Source of the DNA: an uncultured Eubacteriales bacterium
GTDB lineage: Bacteria > Bacillota > Clostridia > Oscillospirales > Oscillospiraceae
DNA length: 13,892 bases
Direction of reading: 5' to 3'
NCBI GenBank assembly: GCA_900549705.1
Contig: URPI01000043.1
Coordinates: forward strand, 1-13,892
The notes beneath the pieces were generated by a model. That model searched no databases and was not told where the DNA came from. It saw only the letters and a list, made by a program, of their open reading frames with translations. The translations under genes were made by a program, and so were the position numbers. This document shows positions 5,732 to 13,073 of the stretch, piece by piece (position 1 is the first letter of the stretch; every line of letters begins with the position of its first letter).

Positions 5732-7192
5732 ATGCCCTGTACAACAATTTTGGTTGGTAAAAAAGCAAGCAATGACGGCTCTACCATCATTGCAAGAAAT
5801 GATGATGGCGGTTTTGAAGCCAAGCGTGTTCTGGTTCACGCCGCAAAGGAAGCGCCGTATACATACAAAACAGTGATTTCCCATTTGTCTGTGGAGCTTC
5901 CGGGGAATGCCATGCGCTATACCGATTGCTCCAATGTGAACAGGGAAAACGGCGTGTGGCCTGCCTGCGGCATCAATGAGGCCAATGTGTCCATGACGGC
6001 GACGGAAACGATTACCAGCAATCCCCGGGTGCTGGGCGCGGACCCCTATGTGCGCTATCAGCCGAAGAAGGGCCGCAGCACCAAAGAGATTCCGGGCGGA
6101 ATCGGGGAAGAGGATCTGGTGACATTGGTTCTTCCGTACATCCGCTCTGCGCGGGAGGGCGTTTTGCGTACCGGTGCCCTGCTGGAGCAGTACGGAACCT
6201 ATGAACCCAATGGAATGGCCTTTGCAGATGCCAATGAAATCTGGTGGCTGGAGACCATTGGAGGCCATCATTGGATTGCAAAAAGAGTGGCGGATGACCG
6301 GGTGGTCATCATGCCGAACCAGTTCGGCCTTGACCATTTTGATTTTGAGGATGCCTATGGCCAGCAGAAAGAGAACCTGTGTGCTGCCGATTTGAAGGAA
6401 TTTGTGGAAAAGAATCATCTGGCATTGGATTTGGGCGCGGACTTCAACCCCCGGCTGGCCTTTGGCTCTCATTCTGACGCTGACCATATTTATAACACCC
6501 CCCGCGCGTGGTTTATGGGGCGCTACTTCCTGCCCCGCACCTACAAATGGGACGGCGACAATGCGGATTTCACCCCGGAGAGCAACGATATTCCCTGGTC
6601 CTTTGTGCCGGAGCGGAAGGTGACCGTGGAGGATGTGCGGTATCTGCTTGGCTCTTATTACCAGGGCACGCCCTACAATCCCTATGACAAGAACGCACCC
6701 CAGAAGGGAAAATACAGAACCATTGGCGTGCCCAACAGTGATGTTTGCGGCATTATGCAGATCCGCGGCTACCTGCCGGAAGCCATCCGGGGCGTGGAAT
6801 GGCTCTCCATGGGCGGCAGCGGTTTTACGGCCTGCTTCCCGGTCTATGCCAGTGTCCCGGAGTTCCCCAAGTATTTCAGCGGCACCACGGAAACCGTCTC
6901 TACCAATCATATGTATTGGCACAGCCGCCTCATTGCAGCCCTGACGGATGCCTACATGGGCAACGCCCTGCTGTTTGATGAGCGATACATGAACGCGGTG
7001 ATGAACCGGGGGCAGCAGCTCCTGTGCCAGTATGATGAGCAGGTGCTCCGGGGCGCATCTCCCGAAGTGCTGAAAGAGGCCAACCAGAAGATTGCCGACA
7101 TGGTAAAGGAAGAATCCGAAAAGGCACTGGCACAAATTCTGAAAAATGCGTCTGAGCACATGAAGATTCGCTACCACAGAGGGGATAACTAA
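5732..7192 (+). CDS. Dipeptidase, peptidase family C69 (PepD-like)
   Basis: A 486-residue N-terminal-nucleophile hydrolase of the PepD/dipeptidase A family, which cleaves dipeptides, usually in the cytoplasm. The N-terminus MPCTTILVGKKASNDGST places the nucleophile at Cys3, as expected for an enzyme processed after a very short leader. ARNDDGG (21-27) supplies the conserved Arg and acidic residues around the active site. Further family features are TDCSNVN, NGVWPACGINEANVSMTATET and NPRVLGADPYV. Length matches the family (about 460-480). There is no signal peptide or membrane span, so it probably acts inside the cell on imported peptides. It is transcribed alone, between its own promoter and a shared terminator. 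Its first part is AT-richer than the rest of the gene. An unbroken antisense frame across most of the gene is a shadow. Confidence 0.93.
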   Translation: MPCTTILVGKKASNDGSTIIARNDDGGFEAKRVLVHAAKEAPYTYKTVISHLSVELPGNAMRYTDCSNVNRENGVWPACGINEANVSMTATETITSNPRVLGADPYVRYQPKKGRSTKEIPGGIGEEDLVTLVLPYIRSAREGVLRTGALLEQYGTYEPNGMAFADANEIWWLETIGGHHWIAKRVADDRVVIMPNQFGLDHFDFEDAYGQQKENLCAADLKEFVEKNHLALDLGADFNPRLAFGSHSDADHIYNTPRAWFMGRYFLPRTYKWDGDNADFTPESNDIPWSFVPERKVTVEDVRYLLGSYYQGTPYNPYDKNAPQKGKYRTIGVPNSDVCGIMQIRGYLPEAIRGVEWLSMGGSGFTACFPVYASVPEFPKYFSGTTETVSTNHMYWHSRLIAALTDAYMGNALLFDERYMNAVMNRGQQLLCQYDEQVLRGASPEVLKEANQKIADMVKEESEKALAQILKNASEHMKIRYHRGDN

Positions 7193-7297
7193 ACCGCAGG
7201 AAAAATGTTTTCCATAATGCGATTCCCGCCGAACGCAGTTGCGTACTTTTCTGTTTAGGAACAGTTAATATAAATCCTTCGGTTAGATGTGAATATG
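7193..7297. other. Short spacer between convergent genes
   Basis: It contains only small dyads: GGAAAA/TTTTCC near 7199-7213 and CTGTT/AACAG at 7251-7264. I see no gene or promoter in it. Confidence 0.4.
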
Positions 7298-7336
7298 AAA
7301 ACCGAGCCGGGAATGTTTCTCCCTGGCTCGGTTTTT
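7298..7336. terminator. Bidirectional terminator between the peptidase and LacI genes
   Basis: AAAACCGAGCC (7298-7308) pairs with GGCTCGGTTTT (7325-7335). An inner GGGA/TCCC extension with a one-base bulge closes a short loop. A-tract and T-tract flanks make it usable from both sides, which suits two converging transcripts. Confidence 0.9.
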
Positions 7337-7344
7337 GTCTGCAA

Positions 7345-8358
7345 TTAAAAGGATTCGCGCTGGATGAATTTAGAATTAAAGGTGATGCACTGGTGCTCCC
7401 GGTCGCCTTTCAGCAGGCCAATCATAAGCTGCTGGGCGTAATCGGTCATTTCCTTATAGGGCTGGGCAAAGGTGGTGACGGAGGGGATGGAATAGGCGGT
7501 GGTTTCCAGGCCGTCGAAGCTGACAACGGCCACGTCCTCTCCCGGAGTCCGCTGCACATCCCGGATGGCTCGCAGGACACCGGGGAGCATGATGTCGGCC
7601 TGACAGCACACGGCGGTGATTTCCGGGTGCTGCTCCAGCAGTGCTTTCAGCTGCTGATAGGTGCGGTCGGGCATATACCGGCACTCCAAAAAATAGTCCA
7701 GGTTGTGCCGGAGACCCGCTTCCGTCAAAACGGTGCGGTAGGCCTGCTGCCGCAGTCCGTAAATGCTGATGTCATTGGGGGAGGAAATCACGGTTGCAAT
7801 GTCTCGATGCCCGGCATCTACCAGCATTTGCATCTGCGCCTGAGCACAGGGGTAGTGGTTGGTTTGCAGGGAGGAATAGAGGGAGCCTTCGCCGCCCAGG
7901 GGGAGCACGGTGTTGATGAACACGGTGGGGCAGGGGAGCCGCCCCAGCTGCTGCAAGCCAAGCTGCGCATAGTTTCCGCCCAGGTAAAGGAGGCTGGAAA
8001 TTTTGTCCCGTTCTAGGTAGGCAAGCAGCTCGTTGAATTTCTCCTGCTTGTCCTGGATATAGAAATTATCATGGAATCCGGCGATGCAGTAGCCTGCATT
8101 GTGGAAATCCTTGGAGAGGTTCCGCTCCATCCACTCGTAGACCTCATTATAAACCGCCTCCACCACCAGGCAGATGCGGGTGGATTCCGGGGCGGCCTTG
8201 GCGTTTTTTACATTGGCCTTGGGGTCGTATTGATTTTCGGTGATGATTTGCAGCACATGCTGGCGGGTTGCTGTGCTGATGTCGGGGTAGTTGTTCAGTA
8301 CCTTGGATACGGTTCCGGGGGTCACCCCCGCAAGCCGTGCAATATCTCGGATATTCAT
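7345..8358 (-). CDS. LacI-family transcriptional regulator with an unusual hinge
   Basis: A 337-residue LacI/GalR-type repressor. The N-terminal helix-turn-helix reads MNIRDIARLAGVTPGTVSKV (1-20), followed by LNNYPDISTATRQHV. A sugar-binding-protein-like effector domain runs from about residue 60 to the end, with conserved family stretches such as GHRDIATVISSPND, GLRQQAYRTVL and VAVVSFDGLETTAYSIPSVTTF. The hinge after YDP is odd: it reads KANVKNAK where the family usually has N..AR.L, so the leucine that normally enters the DNA minor groove is replaced by Ala53. The start is fixed by AGGAGG six bases upstream. It lies 28 bases downstream of the PHP gene and is therefore probably co-transcribed with it. 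By position and shared motifs it likely controls the divergent sugar transporter and its own operon. Confidence 0.92.
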   Translation of the reverse strand: MNIRDIARLAGVTPGTVSKVLNNYPDISTATRQHVLQIITENQYDPKANVKNAKAAPESTRICLVVEAVYNEVYEWMERNLSKDFHNAGYCIAGFHDNFYIQDKQEKFNELLAYLERDKISSLLYLGGNYAQLGLQQLGRLPCPTVFINTVLPLGGEGSLYSSLQTNHYPCAQAQMQMLVDAGHRDIATVISSPNDISIYGLRQQAYRTVLTEAGLRHNLDYFLECRYMPDRTYQQLKALLEQHPEITAVCCQADIMLPGVLRAIRDVQRTPGEDVAVVSFDGLETTAYSIPSVTTFAQPYKEMTDYAQQLMIGLLKGDREHQCITFNSKFIQRESF

Positions 8359-8386
8359 GGGAGGCCTCCTGACGAAGTTGGGCGGC

Positions 8387-9184
8387 TTACTGGGCTTCCT
8401 TGCAGAATTTCAGCAGAGGTGTGGGGGTGATGCCGTACCGTTTCAGATTTTCCAGCGCCGCGTCCATGCAGCTGTCCCACATCTGGGTGGGGTTGTGGCA
8501 ATCGCTGCCCACCACCACCGGCAGGCCGGATTTGGCAGCCCGGAGCCAGAAATTCTCGTGGGGGTACATATAGCGCTCCCCGTCCGGGTATTCCTTCAGC
8601 CCCCGGCGCAGACCGTTGGCGTTGTATTCCAGCACCACGCCGGAGCGGGCGGCGGCCTCCAGAATGTGGTCGGTGGCGGCATCGCAATTGCGGTCCCAGG
8701 GCAGGGGGGACATGGTGAAAATGTCTGGGTGGGCCACGGCATCAAAGAAGCCGGTTTTCAGCGCCTGGGAAACGGCATCGGCATATTCCAGGTACTTTTC
8801 CGTGTTGGGGGCACCGGTGGTGATGTTGAAAATCTTCTGCTCGGAATCCACAAAGAAATGCTCACCCAGGAGCAGATAGTCCATGTGGTACTTGCCCTTC
8901 AAGTCCTCATAGTAGCTTTCGTACTGGGGCAGATACTCAATTTCAAGACCGGTGTACAGGGAAATCTTTCCTACATAGTCCCGTTTCAGCTTGGCCACCT
9001 CGGCGATGTACTCTTCCAGCTCGGAAAAGGGCATCCGATAACCATAGTCAAAGTCGGGAAAGGGTGCATGGTCGGAAAAGCCGAGGACGCTGAGGCTGGA
9101 ATCCAGTGCGGCACGCAGATAATCTTCGGCGCAGCCCTGCGCGTGCCGACAGCGCTGGGTGTGGGTATGGAAGTTTGTTTTCAT
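8387..9184 (-). CDS. PHP-domain phosphatase, histidinol-phosphatase (HisJ/HisK) type
   Basis: A 265-residue PHP-family metal-dependent phosphoesterase. Metal-binding motifs are in the expected order: HTHTQRCRHA (H6, H8, H14), GFSDHAPF (D38, H39), GLEIEY (E81, E83), LLGEHF (H109), AVAHPDIF (H152), and VVGSDCHNP (D228, H230). Length and motif order match the HisK/HisJ histidinol-phosphate phosphatases. The context, with a LacI regulator and a sugar transporter rather than his genes, leaves room for another substrate such as a sugar phosphate; that part is inference. The start at 9184 is chosen because AGAAAGGG lies five bases upstream and the metal-binding motif follows at once. A longer frame from 9268 would add 28 residues that overlap the promoter and operator region. 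It is the first gene of the PHP-LacI operon. Confidence 0.88.
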   Translation of the reverse strand: MKTNFHTHTQRCRHAQGCAEDYLRAALDSSLSVLGFSDHAPFPDFDYGYRMPFSELEEYIAEVAKLKRDYVGKISLYTGLEIEYLPQYESYYEDLKGKYHMDYLLLGEHFFVDSEQKIFNITTGAPNTEKYLEYADAVSQALKTGFFDAVAHPDIFTMSPLPWDRNCDAATDHILEAAARSGVVLEYNANGLRRGLKEYPDGERYMYPHENFWLRAAKSGLPVVVGSDCHNPTQMWDSCMDAALENLKRYGITPTPLLKFCKEAQ

Positions 9185-9198
9185 ATAATCCCTTTCTA

Positions 9199-9225
9199 GC
9201 GAAACACATTCCGAAACGATTCGCC
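9199..9225. promoter_or_regulatory. Candidate LacI operator in the PHP/LacI leader
   Basis: GCGAAACA (9199-9206) and CCGAAACG (9211-9218) lie 12 bases apart. The second is part of CGAAACGATTCG (9212-9223), a near-palindrome with central CG and a single mismatched pair. They lie between the predicted transcription start and the PHP ATG, where a bound repressor would block elongation or initiation. The same CGAAAC core recurs beside the transporter promoter. Confidence 0.5.
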
Positions 9226-9247
9226 AATAAATTCTCTTATGTCCCAC

Positions 9248-9276
9248 AGTATAGCATAGTTTGCACAAAAATACAA
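9248..9276 (-). promoter_or_regulatory. Probable promoter of the PHP-LacI operon
   Basis: On the minus strand a TTGTAT -35 (complement of 9271-9276) and a TATACT -10 (complement of 9248-9253) are separated by 17 bases. The leader to the PHP start codon would be about 57 bases. The -35 is weak. Confidence 0.6.
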
Positions 9277-9309
9277 GGGCATTTTTTACACATACTTAGA
9301 TAAATTTTC

Positions 9310-9338
9310 TTGACAATCCAAAATTACGGCGCTATAAT
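9310..9338 (+). promoter_or_regulatory. Consensus promoter of the sugar ABC transporter operon
   Basis: A perfect TTGACA (9310-9315) and a perfect TATAAT (9333-9338) are separated by 17 bases. The expected start is near 9345. So strong a promoter needs repression to be regulated, which fits the adjoining operator-like repeats. Confidence 0.9.
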
Positions 9339-9352
9339 GCAGATAAACCCAA

Positions 9353-9393
9353 CGAAACAAACGGAAACTGTTTCGCTGGGAAAGAACGAAACA
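9353..9393. promoter_or_regulatory. Candidate LacI operator in the transporter leader
   Basis: CGAAACA (9353-9359) and TGTTTCG (9369-9375) form a perfect inverted repeat. Inside it GAAAC-T-GTTTC (9364-9374) is an 11-base palindrome, and CGAAACA returns at 9387-9393. The cluster starts about eight bases after the predicted transcription start, a typical repressor roadblock position. The CGAAAC core matches the site facing the PHP-LacI operon. Confidence 0.55.
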
Positions 9394-9416
9394 CGAGAAA
9401 ACGAAGGAGAATTTGT

Positions 9417-10739
9417 ATGATGAAGAAGATTTTCTCTCTGCTCCTGGCTGTCTGCATGGTGTCCGGCTTGCTGGCCGGCTGCGCAAGCGGAGGCACCCAG
9501 ACCCAGGCAACGACCCCCGAGGTGAGCAAGACCGAGACTACCCCCGCGGCCGAGGCAACCGAAGCAGCAACGGAAGCAACCGAGGAAGAAACCACTGCCC
9601 CCCAGGCCGTTACGCTGAAGGTGTGGAGCCCTTCCGAAGACCAGAACCCCGACATGGGCGCTTGGCTGAACACCATGTGCGAACAGTTCAATGCCCTGCA
9701 TCCCGAATGGGACATCACCTTTGAGTACGGTGTCTGCACCGAGTCCGATGCCAAGAAGCTGGTTCCTCAGGACATCGACGCAGCTGCTGACGTGTTCCTG
9801 TTCAGCTCCACCGGCCTGGAAAACCTGTGCCAGTCCAACAGCCTGGCAGAGTGGGGCGGCAAATACTATAATTATGTGTACGAGAACTTTGCCAAGGCTC
9901 TGGCCGACTGCCTGGTGTATGACGGCGGCCTGTACGGCATCCCCGTGACCACCAACACCTACTTCGTGTACTATGACAAGAGCGTCTTCACTGAGGAAGA
10001 TGTGAAGTCCCTGGACACCATGCTGGAAAAGGGCAAGGTTGCCTTCCCTCTGGCCAACGGCTTCTATAACGCTGCCTTCTATCTGGGCAACGGCTGCACC
10101 TTCTTCGGTGAAAATGGCACCGACCGCGCTTCCGGCATCCAGCTGGGCGGCGAAAAGGGCACCGCTGTCACCAACTGCCTGGTTGACCTGGTGGCGAACC
10201 CCAACTTCATCGTGGCGGAACCCTCCGATGCCGTTGGCATGATGCGTGAGGGTCAGTGCAATGCTTACGTCTGCGGCACCTGGCAGGCAGCCCAGACCCA
10301 GGAAATCCTGGGCGAGAACTTCGGCGTTGCCATGCTGCCCTCCGTGATGATTGACGGCGTGAACACCCAGCTGCGTCCTTTCACCTCCGCAAAGGCTGTG
10401 GGTGTCAAGTCCTCCACTGCCTATCCCGAAGTGGCTCTGAACCTGGCGATGTACCTGGCCGGTGAGGAAGGCCAGAAGGCTCACTACGAGCTCAGAGGCT
10501 ATGTGCCCTGCATCAACTCCCTGATTCCCGAAGTGCAGAACGACCCGATTTGCGCCGTGGATGCACAGACCATTGCCGAGATTGCAGTTCCCCGCAGCAG
10601 CTTCACCGAGTTCTCTTACTTCTGGACTCCCGCTGAGAGCATGGGCATCGAAATCCGCGACGGCTTCGTGACCCACGAGAATGCGGCTGAAAAGACCGAG
10701 GCTCTGAACAAGGCGGTCAATTCCTCCGGCCTGGAATAA
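9417..10739 (+). CDS. Sugar ABC transporter substrate-binding lipoprotein (MalE-like)
   Basis: A 440-residue extracellular solute-binding protein (family 1) that would capture an oligosaccharide outside the membrane and pass it to the two permeases downstream. The N-terminus is a lipoprotein signal: MMKKIF, a hydrophobic core and the lipobox LAGC with lipid-modified Cys22. A Thr/Glu/Ala-rich tether follows (about 24-62), then the binding domain from VTLKVWSP on. MalE-like stretches include YGIPVTTNTYFVYYDKSVF, EGQCNAYVCGTWQAAQ and TSAKAVGVKSSTAYPEVALN. The start at 9417 has AAGGAG seven bases upstream; ATG at 9420 is an alternative. It is the first gene of the transporter operon, under a consensus promoter. 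Maltodextrin is a fair guess from the overall family resemblance, but no amylase-type gene is present to support it. Confidence 0.9.
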   Translation: MMKKIFSLLLAVCMVSGLLAGCASGGTQTQATTPEVSKTETTPAAEATEAATEATEEETTAPQAVTLKVWSPSEDQNPDMGAWLNTMCEQFNALHPEWDITFEYGVCTESDAKKLVPQDIDAAADVFLFSSTGLENLCQSNSLAEWGGKYYNYVYENFAKALADCLVYDGGLYGIPVTTNTYFVYYDKSVFTEEDVKSLDTMLEKGKVAFPLANGFYNAAFYLGNGCTFFGENGTDRASGIQLGGEKGTAVTNCLVDLVANPNFIVAEPSDAVGMMREGQCNAYVCGTWQAAQTQEILGENFGVAMLPSVMIDGVNTQLRPFTSAKAVGVKSSTAYPEVALNLAMYLAGEEGQKAHYELRGYVPCINSLIPEVQNDPICAVDAQTIAEIAVPRSSFTEFSYFWTPAESMGIEIRDGFVTHENAAEKTEALNKAVNSSGLE

Positions 10740-10759
10740 TTACCCGTTAGAGGATAGAA

Positions 10760-12121
10760 ATGATGCAAACAGAGACGAGCGTAACTGCTGATGCGCGTGT
10801 CAGCGTTCCGCGCGCCCTGAAAAACGGTTCTGTCGTGGTGGCTCTTTCCTCAGTTATCTGGGGATTGGGCTGCTTCGTCAGAAAGCAGTTTGCAAAGGGT
10901 GCGCTGCTTTTGGCCGCCGAGGTGGGAATCATTCTTTATATGATTTCCTCCGGCTTCTATAACCTTACGAAGCTCATCACCCTGGGTGACGTGGAGCAGC
11001 AGAAGGTTTGGAATGAGGCAAAGAGCATTTTTGAATATGTGGACGGTGACCGCTCCCTGGTCATTTTGCTGTACGGCATTGTGACGGTGGCCGTTTTGCT
11101 GTGCGGTGTGCTGCTGCTGCGGCTCTCCGTCAAGAGCGCCTATCAGGCAGAGCAGCTGGCCAAGTCCGGGCCCGGCTTCCGGGACGATATGACCCGGCTT
11201 TTTGACCGTGACCTGCACAAGCCCTTGCTGACCCTGCCGATTCTGGGCGTCCTGGTGTTTACGGTGCTGCCGCTGGTGTTTATGACCAGCATGGCCTTCA
11301 CCAACTACAGCGTCCTGGATAATAAGCTGGTGCTGTTTGATTGGGTGGGGCTGAAAAACTTCCGGCGTATGGTGGACTTGCAGGGCAGTCTGGGTCAGAC
11401 CTTCTGGTCGGTGCTGGGCTGGACGGTGGCCTGGGCGGTGATTGCCACCTTCTCCAATTACATTCTGGGAATGCTGCTGTCCCTGTTCATCAACTGGAAG
11501 GAGATTCGAGGCAAGAAATTCTGGCGGTTCTGCTTTGTCCTGACGGTTGCAGTGCCCCACTTTGTCACGTTGCTGATTATCCGCCAGATGCTGCAACCCA
11601 ACGGCGCGGTGAACGTGCTGCTGCAAAACTTGGGGTGGATTCAGTCTCCGCTGCCCTTCTTTACCGATACCACCTGGGCGCGGGTGACGGTGATACTCAT
11701 TAACATCTGGGTGAGCGTGCCCTATGTGCTGCTGCAAATCACGGGCATTTTGCAGAATATCCCCGCAGAGCTGTATGAGTCGGCCAGAGTGGACGGCGCA
11801 AGCCCGGTGGTGACGTTCTTCAAAATCACGCTGCCTTATATGCTGTTTGTGACCACCCCCTACCTTATCACCTCCTTCACCGGAAACATCAACAATTTCA
11901 ACGTGATTTTCCTCACCTCCAAGGGTATGCCCCGGGCGGTGGAATCCACCGCGGGCACCACAGACCTGCTCATTACCTGGCTGTATAAGCTGACCATTGA
12001 CAACCAGTATTTTGACGTGGGCGCGGTGATTGGCATTATGACCTTTGTGACATTGAGTGTTGTTTCGCTGCTGACCTTCCATTACAGCGGCTCCAACAGA
12101 AATGAGGAGGGCTTCCGATGA
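10760..12121 (+). CDS. Sugar ABC transporter permease, MalF/MdxF/GanP type
   Basis: A 453-residue inner-membrane permease. Two N-terminal hydrophobic segments (about 25-63) and another (about 98-122) precede the core, an extension typical of MalF-like rather than short permeases. The core begins near residue 155 (LLTLPILGVLVFTVLPLVF) and has six probable spans. The ATPase-contacting EAA loop is AELYESARVDGASPVVTFFK (336-355), followed by ITLP. Resemblance to MdxF/GanP is visible in PFFTDTTWARVTVILINIWV and AGTTDLLITWLYKLT. The start has AGAGGA about six bases upstream and lies 20 bases after the binding protein. Its stop overlaps the next start (ATGA), showing translational coupling with the MalG-like partner. 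No ATPase gene follows. Confidence 0.92.
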   Translation: MMQTETSVTADARVSVPRALKNGSVVVALSSVIWGLGCFVRKQFAKGALLLAAEVGIILYMISSGFYNLTKLITLGDVEQQKVWNEAKSIFEYVDGDRSLVILLYGIVTVAVLLCGVLLLRLSVKSAYQAEQLAKSGPGFRDDMTRLFDRDLHKPLLTLPILGVLVFTVLPLVFMTSMAFTNYSVLDNKLVLFDWVGLKNFRRMVDLQGSLGQTFWSVLGWTVAWAVIATFSNYILGMLLSLFINWKEIRGKKFWRFCFVLTVAVPHFVTLLIIRQMLQPNGAVNVLLQNLGWIQSPLPFFTDTTWARVTVILINIWVSVPYVLLQITGILQNIPAELYESARVDGASPVVTFFKITLPYMLFVTTPYLITSFTGNINNFNVIFLTSKGMPRAVESTAGTTDLLITWLYKLTIDNQYFDVGAVIGIMTFVTLSVVSLLTFHYSGSNRNEEGFR

Positions 12122-12996
12122 GACTGAACAAAAACGGGACAGTCAAGCGTCCGCTGCGCAAGCGCATTGGCATCTTTCTGGCTCATGTAGCTCTGGCAAT
12201 TCTGGCGTTTATCTGGCTTATCCCTATCTTCTGGGTGGTGCTTACCAGCTTCCGGGGAACAAAGGGCGCTTACAGCTCCACGTTCTTCCCCACCAGCTAC
12301 ACGCTGGATAATTTTATCAAGCTGTTCACGGACTTCTCTGTGTTCAACTTCCCCCAAATGCTGCTGAACACCCTGATTATTGCCGTGGCAAACTGCCTGC
12401 TTTCCACCTTCTTTGTGGTGAGCGTAGCCTACACTCTTTCCCGGCTCCGCTTCCCCTCCCGGAAGAAAATCATGAGCATTGCCATGGTGATTAACCTGTT
12501 CCCCGGCTTCATGTCTATGATTGCCAACTACTACATTTTCAAAATGCTGGGCTGGACAAACGGACCCATGCTGCGGGTGGCCATGATTGCGGTTTACGCC
12601 GGCGGCGCGGGTGTGGGCTACCACATTGCCAAGGGCTTCTTTGACACGATTCCCATTGCGCTGGACGAAGCGGCCATGCTGGATGGGGCAACTAAGTTCC
12701 AGGTGCTGCTGAAAATCATCATGCCCCTGAGTAAACCCATCATTGTGTATACGCTGCTCACTTCCTTTGCCGGACCCTTCAAGGATTTCATGCTGGCAAA
12801 GGTGCTGTGCGGCCCCAACAAGGCCTACTTCACCGTGGCGGTTGGTATGTATCAGATGCTGGAGCAGGAGTACATCGACCAGTGGTTCTGTAGCTTTGCG
12901 GCGGCAGCGGTGATTATCTCCATTCCTATTGCCGCGCTGTTCCTGGCAACCCAGAAATATTATACGGTTGGTGTCGGCGGCGCCGTCAAGGGCTGA
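12118..12996 (+). CDS. Sugar ABC transporter permease, MalG/MdxG type
   Basis: A 292-residue permease partner of the MalF-like protein. It has six probable spans, starting at about 18-43 (ALAILAFIWLIPIFWVVLTS), and the FRGTKGAY loop followed by TLDNFIKLF, typical of MalG proteins. The EAA loop is PIALDEAAMLDGATKFQVLL (179-198), followed by IIMPLSKP. The start is fixed by GAGGAGG seven bases upstream and overlaps the MalF-like stop by four bases. With the binding lipoprotein the two permeases make a complete importer except for the ATP-binding subunit. A rho-independent terminator follows within 25 bases of the stop. Confidence 0.93.
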   Translation: MRLNKNGTVKRPLRKRIGIFLAHVALAILAFIWLIPIFWVVLTSFRGTKGAYSSTFFPTSYTLDNFIKLFTDFSVFNFPQMLLNTLIIAVANCLLSTFFVVSVAYTLSRLRFPSRKKIMSIAMVINLFPGFMSMIANYYIFKMLGWTNGPMLRVAMIAVYAGGAGVGYHIAKGFFDTIPIALDEAAMLDGATKFQVLLKIIMPLSKPIIVYTLLTSFAGPFKDFMLAKVLCGPNKAYFTVAVGMYQMLEQEYIDQWFCSFAAAAVIISIPIAALFLATQKYYTVGVGGAVKG

Positions 12997-13018
12997 GTAC
13001 GACAAAACAAGTTCGTGG

Positions 13019-13053
13019 GGGTGCTTCGCACGGGTGAAGCACCCTCTGTTTTT
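13019..13053 (+). terminator. Terminator of the transporter operon, just before the TraX-like gene
   Basis: GGGTGCTTC (13019-13027) pairs perfectly with GAAGCACCC (13036-13044) around an eight-base loop, followed a few bases later by TTTTT (13049-13053). It ends only about 20 bases before the next start codon. Expression of that gene must therefore rely on readthrough or on a promoter I cannot see. Confidence 0.85.
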
Positions 13054-13073
13054 ATGAAAAGGAAGGAAAACGA

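Noticed and set aside
5711..7177. A 488-codon open frame on the minus strand across the C69 peptidase gene
   Set aside because: It is antisense to a gene with clear C69 motifs. Its translation has no recognisable domain, and long antisense frames are expected in GC-rich genes with this codon use.
9185..9268. Longer PHP protein starting at 9268
   Set aside because: The added 28 residues would cover the predicted promoter and operator sites. The ATG at 9184 has a good ribosome binding site and leads directly into the metal-binding motif.
9324..10676. A 450-codon minus-strand frame across the binding protein gene
   Set aside because: The translation is rich in His, Gly and Gln with no domain. 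It runs against the lipoprotein gene and its consensus promoter, so it is a shadow.
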